Positions 8,090 through 16,085 of a DNA stretch of 64,000 nucleotides are shown here, one piece after another. Positions within the stretch are counted from its first letter, which is position 1. Every line of letters starts with the position of its first letter. A model generated the notes under the pieces. The model saw only the letters and a program-made list of their open reading frames with translations, had not been told where the DNA came from and did not search any database. The position numbers and the translations under genes are program-made. Origin of the DNA: Paenibacillus sp. H1-7 (lineage in GTDB: Bacteria > Bacillota > Bacilli > Paenibacillales > NBRC-103111); contig NZ_CP031168.1 of NCBI RefSeq assembly GCF_022354825.1, positions 5,023,501 to 5,087,500 on the forward strand, read 5' to 3'.

Positions 8090-9097
8090 TTATTCAAAAC
8101 GTACGACCTGTTTCTCATCCGCCGACCTAAGCGCACGCAAGCAGGCCTCCGTCACGTAAAACGAATCCTCGGCGCTCACCAAGCAGCGCCCTTCTCCTTT
8201 AATCTGCTGCACGAAATCGGCGAATATCTCGCCTTTCGGCACTAACGGCAGCTCCTGCACGCCATTGTGCCTTCCATTGATCAGCAGTACCTGCTGATCC
8301 CGGACCTCTAGCACGCCGGCCGTTCCGGCGATGCGGATCCGGTCGTCGCCGTGCGACGGTGCCTCGTTCGGCCGCAAATAGTCGATGCTGACTGACGCGC
8401 CGATTTCGCCTGACATCGTAAATTGGCACTGTGCCGTGAGCTCCAGCTCGCCATGCTCCTCATTGAATAGGGTCGAATGCGTGGCATAGACCGTTTCAAA
8501 GCGTTGGCCGCTGTACCAGCGTACCCAATCAATCGCATGGCTGCCGACCCAAGGAATTGTGCCGCCATAGGTGTCCCGCTTCGTGAAATGCTCGCCACGG
8601 CGACCGAGCCGATAGGACTTCTGTGCCTGAAGCAGCCGTACTTCCCCTACCGCCCCATCGCAAACCGCGTGCCATGCCGTCAAAAATGCCGGCTGATAAC
8701 GGATGCCGAACATCGCAGCAAGATGTACGCCCTTCCCCTCTGCAGCGGCATACACCTCACGCAGCATAGCCAAGTCTTCCAGCGTCGTCGCGATCGGCTT
8801 TTCGACAAATACATGAATGCCTCGGCGCAGCGCCTCCGCTGTAATTCGGGCATGGTCGTGAAAGTAACATGCGACCGCCACGATATCCGGCTCAACTTCG
8901 TCCAGCAGCTTCAAGTAATCCTCATAAACGGCCGGCGAGTGACTTTCCTTTTGCGCTGTTTGGATAACCTTGTCCATTGTCTCGCCAGCGGAACCGACGG
9001 CCACAGCGGCCAACTTGACCTCAGGGAGCTGTCTCAAGCCGCTGAATACATAATTGATGTGCCCGGTCGCACCGATAATCGCTAATTTCATAAGCAT
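8090..9097 (-). CDS. Gfo/Idh/MocA family oxidoreductase
   Basis: NAD(P)-dependent sugar or sugar-acid dehydrogenase family, 335 residues. The Rossmann fold is at the N-terminus (LAIIGATGHINYV, an unusual GATGH in place of the commoner GxGxxG). The catalytic-type motif EKPIATTLEDL is near 97, and the C-terminal domain has DTYGGTIPWVGSHAIDWVRW, including the conserved His/Asp segment. Two ATGs two codons apart follow AAAGGGTG; either could start. It has its own terminator and no co-directional partner, so it appears monocistronic. The substrate is unknown. Confidence 0.88.
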   Translation of the reverse strand: MLMKLAIIGATGHINYVFSGLRQLPEVKLAAVAVGSAGETMDKVIQTAQKESHSPAVYEDYLKLLDEVEPDIVAVACYFHDHARITAEALRRGIHVFVEKPIATTLEDLAMLREVYAAAEGKGVHLAAMFGIRYQPAFLTAWHAVCDGAVGEVRLLQAQKSYRLGRRGEHFTKRDTYGGTIPWVGSHAIDWVRWYSGQRFETVYATHSTLFNEEHGELELTAQCQFTMSGEIGASVSIDYLRPNEAPSHGDDRIRIAGTAGVLEVRDQQVLLINGRHNGVQELPLVPKGEIFADFVQQIKGEGRCLVSAEDSFYVTEACLRALRSADEKQVVRFE

Positions 9098-9280
9098 AAC
9101 ACCCTTTCAATCATATCGAGTAGGATAAATGTAATGAGTGCGCCATGGCAGCTCTTCCTTCATTTCATAGACTTTCGTTAATCTTCTAAATATGACTACT
9201 CCCGTTTCTATATCTCATTGGTTAATTCCTGCCTGTTATGGGAAAAATAATAGAAAATTTCCTGCAAGGAGGAGACATCA

Positions 9281-10114
9281 ATGCACACGATCTGGAAAGG
9301 CGCAATCAGTTTCGGATTGGTTAACATCCCTGTCAAGATGTATGCTGCCACAGAGGACAAGGACATCTCTATGCGTATGCTCCATAATGTTTGCGGGGGC
9401 CCTATTTCCTTTACGAGAACCTGCAAAAATTGTGATGTGCAAGTGCAAAATGAGGACATTGTACGAGGTTATGAATATCAGCCCGGTCACTTTGTAGTGT
9501 TTGAAAAAGACGAGCTGGAGGCGATCGGCGGGGAAAAATCACGAGAAATCAAGATTATTGATTTTGTTGATTTACACGACATAGACCCTATTTACTTTCA
9601 AAAAACATACTTTCTGGGCCCGGCCGAAACAGGAGTCAATGCGTACAATTTGCTGTTTAATGCGTTAAAAAATACAGGTAAAATCGGGATTGCCAATGTC
9701 GCATTACGCAGTAAAGGCAGCCTAGCCGCGATTCGATTAGTGGATAACTGCATCGCTATGGAAACAATCTTTTATCCTGACGAAATTCGATCTGCCGGAG
9801 ATGTCCCTAATTTGACACCTGATGTAGAAGTGAGTCCTAAGGAGCTCCAAATGGCTGAAATGCTCATTGAACAGCTATCCACGGAATTTGATCCCAAAAA
9901 GTACGAAAACGAATATAGAGCCCGCGTATTGGATGCGATCAACAAGAAAGTGGAAGGAAAACAAATCACCGTCACGCCAGAGGCTCCGTCTACAAATGTC
10001 ATCGATCTTATGGCAGCGCTGCAGGCGAGTATCGAACAGGCTTCAGATAACAATGCATCGCCCAAGAAGAAAACTACGAAAGCTAAGAAAGCTCCAAAGC
10101 CCGCATCTGGATAA
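9281..10114 (+). CDS. ku: Ku DNA end-binding protein (bacterial NHEJ)
   Basis: Bacterial Ku homodimer subunit that threads onto double-strand ends and recruits a ligase. The N-terminal WKGAISFGLVNIPVKMY signature is clear. The beta-barrel core covers about 1-210, and the C-terminus is the lysine-rich extension PKKKTTKAKKAPKP, typical of Ku tails that bind DNA. The length, 277 residues, is normal. The start has AAGGAGGAG 7 bases upstream. A ligase homologue follows 79 bases downstream on the same strand. In Bacillus relatives this pair protects spores during germination; no sporulation promoter could be confirmed here. Confidence 0.96.
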   Translation: MHTIWKGAISFGLVNIPVKMYAATEDKDISMRMLHNVCGGPISFTRTCKNCDVQVQNEDIVRGYEYQPGHFVVFEKDELEAIGGEKSREIKIIDFVDLHDIDPIYFQKTYFLGPAETGVNAYNLLFNALKNTGKIGIANVALRSKGSLAAIRLVDNCIAMETIFYPDEIRSAGDVPNLTPDVEVSPKELQMAEMLIEQLSTEFDPKKYENEYRARVLDAINKKVEGKQITVTPEAPSTNVIDLMAALQASIEQASDNNASPKKKTTKAKKAPKPASG

Positions 10115-10193
10115 ATGCTCCTCCAAAACCATGAATTAACGCATGAATTAAGTGCCTGTTACTTGTTACAATTGCACCTAGAGGTGTTAATTC

Positions 10194-11051
10194 ATGTTTT
10201 TACAACCAATGCTGTTAGAAGGCTACGAAGAACCGTTTGATGATAATGAATATATTTTTGAACCCAAAATCGAAGGTTACCGTCTCATCTACTCGCAGGT
10301 CAACCAAATCACTCATTTATACAGCCGATTTCATCGTGATGTAACCCGGTTTTTCCCGGAGATCTACCATATTCACATCGATGATGACATCGTATTGGAT
10401 GGCGTGATTGCCAATGTTGATAAGCACAGCGGCCATATCGACTCGGATTGTATAAAGCAGCGCTTTTCGTTAAGAAACCACCAGGAGATTCAGAAGCAAA
10501 GCATACATAATCCATGTAATTACATCCTATTCGATATCTTGTTTTACAAAGGCAGAGATCTTAGAGGCTTGCCTTTAATGAAGAGACGGGAAATTCTTCG
10601 GCAGCTCGATCTGGGCAACCGGAATATAGGGTTCATCCCCTTTATTGAGAACAATGGGAGCAAGCTCTTTGAAGAAATCCGAAAGCGCGATATGCAAGGT
10701 ATGGTCGCCAAGAAGAAAGATAGTCTGTATATCGGAGACCGGTCTGACGAATGGTTAAAAATCATGAATTGGCAGTACGATGATTTCTTCGTGACCGGTT
10801 ATACATCCGATAGTACTAAAATTAGAATTTCTGCAGTGGACAAAGCTAGAGGATTTAGAGAATCCGGGTTTGTCTCATCCGGGCTTACCCTTGTAGATAA
10901 ACTAACGCTTTTAGCAGCGTCTAAGCCGCTGATCCTTAAGGAGTCTGAAGATATAGTCTCATTATTGCCGGTAATAAAAGCTCGAATAAAGTTTCAAAAG
11001 TACTCAAAGGATGGCTTTTTGAGAGACCCTTCATTCGTACGGTTTCTTTAG
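10194..11051 (+). CDS. Ku-linked ATP-dependent DNA ligase homologue with altered catalytic motifs
   Basis: 285-residue stand-alone nucleotidyltransferase plus OB-fold protein of the LigD-ligase type. The AMP-accepting lysine survives in motif I (EPKIEGYR), but the usual KxDG aspartate is Glu. The LDGE glutamate is Val (VLDGVIANVD, near 68). Motif III FDILFYKG is kept. Motif IV EGxVxK reads QGMVAKKK (near 168, Glu to Gln), and motif V is WLKIMNWQY. The OB-domain end KFQKYSKDGFLRDPSF looks intact. The ribosome site GAGGTG is 7 bases before the ATG. Its location after ku supports an end-joining role, but metal binding may be impaired, so activity is uncertain. Confidence 0.85.
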   Translation: MFLQPMLLEGYEEPFDDNEYIFEPKIEGYRLIYSQVNQITHLYSRFHRDVTRFFPEIYHIHIDDDIVLDGVIANVDKHSGHIDSDCIKQRFSLRNHQEIQKQSIHNPCNYILFDILFYKGRDLRGLPLMKRREILRQLDLGNRNIGFIPFIENNGSKLFEEIRKRDMQGMVAKKKDSLYIGDRSDEWLKIMNWQYDDFFVTGYTSDSTKIRISAVDKARGFRESGFVSSGLTLVDKLTLLAASKPLILKESEDIVSLLPVIKARIKFQKYSKDGFLRDPSFVRFL

Positions 11052-11095
11052 CCTGCTTCATCTGCTCTTATTTGAAATATATAACGTTATACATA

Positions 11096-11140
11096 AGCAT
11101 AAGCCCTCGGAACTCTAGGTCCCGGGGGTTTATGTTTTGC
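11096..11140 (+). terminator. Terminator after the ku-ligase pair
   Basis: Hairpin AAGCCCTCGGAACT...GGTCCCGGGGGTTT followed by ATGTTTT, 45 bases after the ligase stop. Confidence 0.7.
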
Positions 11141-11267
11141 GGTTAGCGTGTATAGCAGCAAGACAACTGGTTAATAGTATATGGAGAAAATTTCCCTGAA
11201 AAAGTGACTGGGACGACAATACCATGGTTATTGGGGAGTTAAATCATCTCTAGAAAGGAAGAACGTC

Positions 11268-12527
11268 ATGAATCCATCGGATCACAGCATATCGGAGCAA
11301 GGAGCATTCAATTTATTCAGTGAAGAAAGCGTGAAGAACCCCTTTCCCTTATTTGCACAAATGCGAGCTATGGGGTCGGTGATACCTATCCCAAATCCGA
11401 TGGGCGGTACAGGTCAAGCCTGGATGATTCTGCGTATGGAGGAAGCGATGCAGGTGCTCAAAGACCATGCCCGCTTTACCGTAGATCCGACTACTATCGA
11501 CGGCAACAACGACATCAGAGCCGGCCTTGCCGACAAGGCGGATCCGTCCGCTCCCCCTACCTTTTTCACCGGCAAATCCATGCTGTTTGTCGATGAACCC
11601 GATCATCGTCGGCTGCGGGTACTGGTGTCCAAAGCCTTTACCCCCAAGTTCATGGAGGGCTTACGCCCGCGCGTACAGGAGATTGCCGACGAATTGCTTG
11701 ATCGGGTGCAAGCTCGTGGCGAGATGGACATTGTCAAAGACTACGCCTATCCTTTACCGATCAATGTCATCTCTGAAATGCTGGGAGTACCTCAAGCCGA
11801 TCGGGAACAAATTCATGTATGGTCCGGTGCGCTCGCACGCGGTCTCGGTTTTGGCAAGCAAGAGCCAGAGGTTGCAGAGCATTTACGAGCCTTCGGCATG
11901 TACACGGCGAAGCTTGTGGCTGACAAACGGCAGCATCCCGCCGATGACTTGATCAGCCAGTTGATCGCCATCGAGGAAGAAGGGGATCGCCTGAACGAAG
12001 AGGAGCTGATCTCGATGATCTCTCTCTTGATCTTTGCCGGACATGAGACGACCTCGAATCTGATAGCCACCGGCACCTTGATGCTGCTGGATCATCCCGA
12101 ACAGCTGGAGCGGCTTACTAAGGACCTTAGTCTTGTTCCCTCAGCGGTCGAAGAGCTTCTGCGCTTCAATGGTCCCGCCACAGCGTCAGGACCGCGTTTT
12201 GCCACGGAAGATACGGAACTCGCCGGACAGCGGATCAAGAAAGGTGATATGGTCATTCCTTTGCTGAAATCGGCCAATCGGGACGAACACCAGTTTAGCC
12301 AGCCGGAGGAGCTGGATATTACTCGCACCATGAACCGTCATCTCGCCTTCGGATACGGGATTCATATGTGCTTGGGGGCGCCGCTGGCTCGCGTGGAAGC
12401 TGACGTTGCCTTCACCACCCTGCTAAGGCGCATGCCCAATTTGAGACTTAGCATCCCCCGTGATAACGTAGCTTGGCACTTCGCATTATCTTCACAGGGG
12501 TTAGCGTCCCTTCCCGTTACTTTTTAG
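11268..12527 (+). CDS. Cytochrome P450
   Basis: Soluble bacterial P450 mono-oxygenase, 419 residues. The oxygen-binding I-helix motif FAGHETTSN is near 255-263. An EELLRF segment of the K helix is near 293. The heme-binding loop FGYGIHMCLG places the cysteine ligand at 368. The ribosome site AAAGGAAG precedes the ATG. The overall pattern is closest to CYP107/CYP109-type enzymes of Bacillota that oxidise macrolides, fatty acids or steroids. No ferredoxin or reductase is adjacent. It appears monocistronic, with a hairpin 40 bases after the stop. Confidence 0.94.
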   Translation: MNPSDHSISEQGAFNLFSEESVKNPFPLFAQMRAMGSVIPIPNPMGGTGQAWMILRMEEAMQVLKDHARFTVDPTTIDGNNDIRAGLADKADPSAPPTFFTGKSMLFVDEPDHRRLRVLVSKAFTPKFMEGLRPRVQEIADELLDRVQARGEMDIVKDYAYPLPINVISEMLGVPQADREQIHVWSGALARGLGFGKQEPEVAEHLRAFGMYTAKLVADKRQHPADDLISQLIAIEEEGDRLNEEELISMISLLIFAGHETTSNLIATGTLMLLDHPEQLERLTKDLSLVPSAVEELLRFNGPATASGPRFATEDTELAGQRIKKGDMVIPLLKSANRDEHQFSQPEELDITRTMNRHLAFGYGIHMCLGAPLARVEADVAFTTLLRRMPNLRLSIPRDNVAWHFALSSQGLASLPVTF

Positions 12528-12566
12528 ACGGGTACAATTCCTAGTAACGCATAACAGACCAGGCAG

Positions 12567-12604
12567 CAAAAATAGCCTTGGCCGTCTAACGGCTAAGGCT
12601 ATTT
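12567..12604. terminator. Hairpin after the P450 gene
   Basis: Arms AAATAGCCTTGGCCGT and ACGGCTAAGGCTATTT around a 4-base loop. The AT ends make it usable in both directions. Confidence 0.7.
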
Positions 12605-12656
12605 GCATACTTGCGAATCGGAGGCGATTCTGTAGCGCCGAATCAGCCTCTGCAGC

Positions 12657-12745
12657 TTATTTTGCGCCTTTCACCAGCATATCGGTGATCAAATCGGCCT
12701 GCCCAAGGATGGAGATCGGATCGTAATATAAATACGTATTATTAA
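12657..12745 (-). pseudogene. C-terminal remnant of a siderophore-binding lipoprotein
   Basis: The minus strand reads NTYLYYDPISILGQADLI then TDMLVKGAK and a stop. This resembles the C-terminus of FhuD/FepB-type iron-siderophore solute-binding proteins (YDPIS...Q.DLI.DLL). Nothing upstream continues it; the adjoining membrane-protein gene takes over at 12742. Only about 28 codons survive. Confidence 0.5.
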
Positions 12746-13986
12746 AAAATGAACGGAAACACAAAGGTAACGAAAGCGGCCCAAAGTCCGTATACAGGTA
12801 AATACTGGGCAACGGCATTCTGAACGGCTGTAAGTCCGGTTTTGTTCTGCAGAAACCGCATGTAAGAGAGCATAATCCAAATCAGGTTGGCCCAGATCAG
12901 GATGTTAACGCCTAGTACGGCGATTCTGTTGGGCGTAATCCCATAGGAGGAAAGCCTGAACACTATGGCGGATAAAGCTACACTGTCTATGATCAGCGCA
13001 AGAATAATCAAGGCAAAATTGATGGAATCCGAAATGTTCCTTTTCTCGTCCGTCTCTCTTTCGGTAATGGAGAATATGGTGACCGCCAATACACTAAGAA
13101 GGATTCCATTGAAGGCCAGGAGGAAATCGCGGTCCAGGAATGGATTTTTCCCTACCGCAATAACCGTTACAAGATATACCAGCAAGGTCACCAATACAAG
13201 AGGACTAAATATTTTGGCTATATAGGGAGCTATATTTTTATATAGTTTAAGGTTCCTTGACACCAGATATGCAGCCACAACGGCGAGAGCGGCAGCGCCA
13301 AAGATAACGACATTTTTAAAATAAAATTCCGTTATATCCATTCCGACAAATCTAAATAACTGCATGGTTAATGCCGTTAGCAGCATTCCACAGATGGCCA
13401 TACTGGCGTATAGTATGCCGAACTCTCCATTAAATTTGAGATAGGCTAATCTGGCTCTGCTTATTGGGTATTCATTTCCTGTAAACGCAAGCCCTACTAA
13501 TACCCATAAGAAAATGGGAAGATGGAGATAAACCAGGATAATACTGTCTTTATTCTCCAGAGGCAGCATATTAAGATAGGATGCCGAGATTAAGAACAAT
13601 GCTCCAAGGATGTATAGTATCTTTCTTTGAGGTGCATTATTGTATACAAAATACGCTGCAATAAAAGGAAGTACTCCAAAAGCAAGGTTAATCGGGGCTA
13701 TGGCTTGCTGTTCGGCATAATGAAAGATGATTCTGCTGACAAGCCCGGCCAAAATGGCTAGTAGGCCCATAATTAAGAATTCTTTTTGAAGCAGAGCAGC
13801 TTTTTCTGTATTTGTCGTCTCCTTGAAATTCAATCTTTCGTTCCACACGGCCAGAACCTGCGAATTAGGGTTTTGAGCCCAAGCGGCTGTGAATGACCTC
13901 TTAAAAGCTTCAGGATCTTTTCTGTACATACTCTCCAACTCGCTTGGATTCGTCAAATGGTTAATGACAAAATTACTAACGTCCAT
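12742..13986 (-). CDS. Polytopic membrane protein, DUF4153-like
   Basis: 414-residue protein with a soluble N-terminal 60 residues (NPSELESMYRKDPEAFKRSFTAAW) and then about ten to eleven hydrophobic segments to the C-terminus VFPFIF. The start is set at the ATG 13984-13986, directly after GGAGGAGGTATAGC. A longer frame upstream runs through the preceding gene. It is the third gene of an operon with a DUF2975 protein and a YozG-like Xre regulator. Function is unknown. The overall pattern resembles DUF4153 proteins, a weak match by eye. Confidence 0.75.
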   Translation of the reverse strand: MDVSNFVINHLTNPSELESMYRKDPEAFKRSFTAAWAQNPNSQVLAVWNERLNFKETTNTEKAALLQKEFLIMGLLAILAGLVSRIIFHYAEQQAIAPINLAFGVLPFIAAYFVYNNAPQRKILYILGALFLISASYLNMLPLENKDSIILVYLHLPIFLWVLVGLAFTGNEYPISRARLAYLKFNGEFGILYASMAICGMLLTALTMQLFRFVGMDITEFYFKNVVIFGAAALAVVAAYLVSRNLKLYKNIAPYIAKIFSPLVLVTLLVYLVTVIAVGKNPFLDRDFLLAFNGILLSVLAVTIFSITERETDEKRNISDSINFALIILALIIDSVALSAIVFRLSSYGITPNRIAVLGVNILIWANLIWIMLSYMRFLQNKTGLTAVQNAVAQYLPVYGLWAAFVTFVFPFIF

Positions 13987-14021
13987 GCTATACCTCCTCC
14001 ACTGTCTTAATAAGTCCTGTT

Positions 14022-14246
14022 TTATTCTTGAGAGTCTTCTTCGTCCATTTTGTACTCTAAAATATCTCCAGGCTGACAGTCCAAAGCCTTGCAAATCGCC
14101 TCTAACGTGGATAACCGGATCGCCTTTGCCTTACCATTCTTCAATATGGAAAGATTGGCCATCGTAATTCCCACCCTCTCCGAAAGCTCGGTAACGCTCA
14201 TTTTCCTCTTAGCCAACATCACATCAATATTGATAATAATCGCCAT
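14022..14246 (-). CDS. Small Xre/Cro-family regulator (YozG-like)
   Basis: 74-residue protein consisting almost only of a helix-turn-helix (SVTELSERVGITMANLSILKNGK, about 17-40), followed by LSTLEAICKALDCQPGDILEY and an acidic tail. The ATG at 14244-14246 is chosen because GAGG stands 8 bases upstream; a GTG three codons earlier lies inside that ribosome site. It follows the DUF2975 gene by 10 bases. The DUF2975 plus YozG-like arrangement is recurrent in Bacillota. Autoregulation is plausible from the inverted repeat at 14762-14796. Confidence 0.9.
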   Translation of the reverse strand: MAIIINIDVMLAKRKMSVTELSERVGITMANLSILKNGKAKAIRLSTLEAICKALDCQPGDILEYKMDEEDSQE

Positions 14247-14256
14247 CGTATTCACC

Positions 14257-14739
14257 TCAGACTGTTAAATCATTTTCAGATTTTATGTCAATAGCCTCTT
14301 TTAAAAGCCTTTGGAGAACAGCGGCAAACACAGCAATCACCAGGGAGGCAAAGATCAAGACCATTCCGATAACAATGATCCCTGGGGCATCGTCTCTCTC
14401 TGCTATGAGATATAAGAGCGGCATACCCAGCACATACAAGCCGCTGAATGTGATTGCACAGTATTTTATCTTCTTTAATGCCTGAACCGATAAATCCGAG
14501 AAGGCGTTGCTCTTGTCAATATAGCCAAGAAGCTTGAAGGACTGATACAGCGCAATGTAAAAAGGAACCGCCGTTGCATACAAATCGATCAAGACGAGAT
14601 ATTTTAAATAAGGACTGTCCGGATACAATTCTACGGCAAAATTCCCGATCTCAGGCACCGCGAATATACACAAAGCAAGCACCGGAATTGCAATAAGTAT
14701 AAGAGCCGCCTTTAAAAAGAGGGTTGAGCCTTGTTTCAT
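14257..14739 (-). CDS. DUF2975 membrane protein
   Basis: 160-residue protein with four membrane segments, about 8-28, 45-65, 90-112 and 120-142. Between segments 2 and 3 is the conserved LLGYIDKSNAFSDLSVQALKKIK stretch typical of DUF2975. The start at 14737-14739 has GAGG 8 bases upstream. It is the first gene of a three-gene operon with a small Xre regulator and a larger membrane protein, suggesting a membrane sensor paired with a DNA-binding partner. The biochemical role is not known. Confidence 0.88.
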   Translation of the reverse strand: MKQGSTLFLKAALILIAIPVLALCIFAVPEIGNFAVELYPDSPYLKYLVLIDLYATAVPFYIALYQSFKLLGYIDKSNAFSDLSVQALKKIKYCAITFSGLYVLGMPLLYLIAERDDAPGIIVIGMVLIFASLVIAVFAAVLQRLLKEAIDIKSENDLTV

Positions 14740-14761
14740 AACATACACCTCACAAAGTTAT

Positions 14762-14796
14762 TTACGATTTATAATTTAGCATAGTATTTATCGTAA
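14762..14796 (-). promoter_or_regulatory. Promoter with inverted repeat, DUF2975 operon
   Basis: On the minus strand TTACGA, 17 bases, then TATAAA form a sigmaA-type promoter. The element is bounded by the inverted repeat TTACGAT (14762-14768) / ATCGTAA (14790-14796), a likely operator for the operon's own Xre protein. Confidence 0.55.
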
Positions 14797-14867
14797 TTCA
14801 ATAAATAATTACCGTTTTTAGATCAATTTTTATTTTATTGTAATATGTCTACCATTTTGTGCACAGA

Positions 14868-14899
14868 AAAAAAAGCATTCCTTTTTTACAAAGAAATGC
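14868..14899 (-). terminator. Rho-independent terminator of the P-loop gene
   Basis: On the minus strand AGCATTTC...GGAATGCT is followed by eight T residues, 20 bases after the stop of the gene ending at 14920. Confidence 0.85.
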
Positions 14900-14919
14900 T
14901 CAACTCCACTACAAACTAT

Positions 14920-15423
14920 TCAATTGCGCAACCGATCCAATTGTTCGCGTAACGCCAATAGGCTTTCGGCTACGGTTTGATGTGCCGTGTCTAAAACGAT
15001 ATGATCCCTCTCCCAATCATCGTACTGCCGGTTCTTGACCTCATCCCATGTCGGCAGGACAAAGCCGGGAATATCGGTTGCTCGCGTAGCGACTCGGTGC
15101 CTGTGTTCTCGTTCATCCGAGCAGACCACTTCGATTTCGACATAGGGAATTCCGAGATCCTCTGCCACGCCTCGCCAGGCTCGTCGAGTTTCATGAATGG
15201 GATTGACCGTGTCCGCTATTACGTCGAGGCCGAGCTTAAGATTCTGTGATGCAATCTCGTAACATACAATATAACCCGCCGGACCATCAACCCAGACTCC
15301 GGCAGCTCGCATAGCCTGCTCCACGACATCAACCCGGAGATAGGTGGCCCGGAGCTCTCCTGCCAAAGCTGCTGATAACGTGGATTTCCCAGTGCCGGGC
15401 AAACCGCTGAAAATATAGAGCAT
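14920..15423 (-). CDS. P-loop nucleotide-binding protein, small-molecule kinase-like
   Basis: 167-residue AAA/zeta-toxin-type kinase fold. The Walker A motif GLPGTGKST is at the N-terminus (7-15), a YLRVDVVEQAM segment follows the first strand, and there is a lid-like Arg-rich region HRHRVATRAT near 107. Such proteins phosphorylate small metabolites or antibiotics; no substrate can be assigned. The ATG 15421-15423 sits 8 bases after GGAGG. It is followed by a terminator and preceded 14 bases away by a small membrane-protein gene on the same strand. Confidence 0.82.
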   Translation of the reverse strand: MLYIFSGLPGTGKSTLSAALAGELRATYLRVDVVEQAMRAAGVWVDGPAGYIVCYEIASQNLKLGLDVIADTVNPIHETRRAWRGVAEDLGIPYVEIEVVCSDEREHRHRVATRATDIPGFVLPTWDEVKNRQYDDWERDHIVLDTAHQTVAESLLALREQLDRLRN

Positions 15424-15437
15424 CAAGACCGCCTCCT

Positions 15438-15974
15438 TTACATCATCGCTGCCATAAATCGTTTCAAACCTAGCATGGCAAAGCCGAATAAAACCGTGCC
15501 GGCACCAATTCCCGTAATCGCGCTGTTCGCTACTTGGAGCTTAGGGGATACAACTACGGCAGCTATCGAAACGGCAACCATTAGCGCTGCCAGAATCCAT
15601 AAGCTGGGATCGTCAAATACACTTTTCAGACCAATAAAATGTAGGCCGACGATAAAAGCGACCCAAGGAGCGATGTATTCTTTTCGCTTCCATCTGGTAA
15701 GTACAAAAGCACCTGCACCTGCCACAATACATTCGGCATAAAACGAAATTAAATAATTACGATAGGCGGACACTTCATTCAAAGCGGATGGCGCATCCCA
15801 GTTCGTAATGCTTAAATAGACACCTGTTAAGCAAAGTAACAACGCGATACCGGATGCAATGCCAATATATATTCTCCAACTTGGTCTGGGACGCTCTTGT
15901 GCCCAACCAAACCAGACAAAACTAAACATACCGAATACAGATACGTACATGGCGTAATCCCTGATGTATTCCAT
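15438..15974 (-). CDS. Hypothetical membrane protein
   Basis: 178 residues with about six hydrophobic segments. Polar positions include the WAQERPRPSWR loop after segment 1 and TRWKRKEY before segment 4. I do not recognise the family. The stop is 14 bases before the start of the P-loop kinase-like gene, so the two are probably co-transcribed. Confidence 0.75.
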   Translation of the reverse strand: MEYIRDYAMYVSVFGMFSFVWFGWAQERPRPSWRIYIGIASGIALLLCLTGVYLSITNWDAPSALNEVSAYRNYLISFYAECIVAGAGAFVLTRWKRKEYIAPWVAFIVGLHFIGLKSVFDDPSLWILAALMVAVSIAAVVVSPKLQVANSAITGIGAGTVLFGFAMLGLKRFMAAMM

Positions 15975-16044
15975 GATCCTCCACCTCGTTTCAATAGTTA
16001 GTAGAGCAATCCTTGGCCACTTATTGAAGGTTTGGGTAAACCTG

Positions 16045-16082
16045 ATAAAACAAAAACACGCGATTAACGCGTGAGTTTGTTG
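16045..16082 (-). terminator. Rho-independent terminator of the beta-helix gene
   Basis: CTCACGCGTTAATCGCGTG hairpin followed by TTTTTGTTTT on the minus strand, just after the stop at 16086. Confidence 0.8.
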
Positions 16083-16085
16083 GCA

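Noticed and set aside
8477..9085. 202-codon plus-strand ORF
   Set aside because: Antisense to the well-supported oxidoreductase gene; no recognisable domain.
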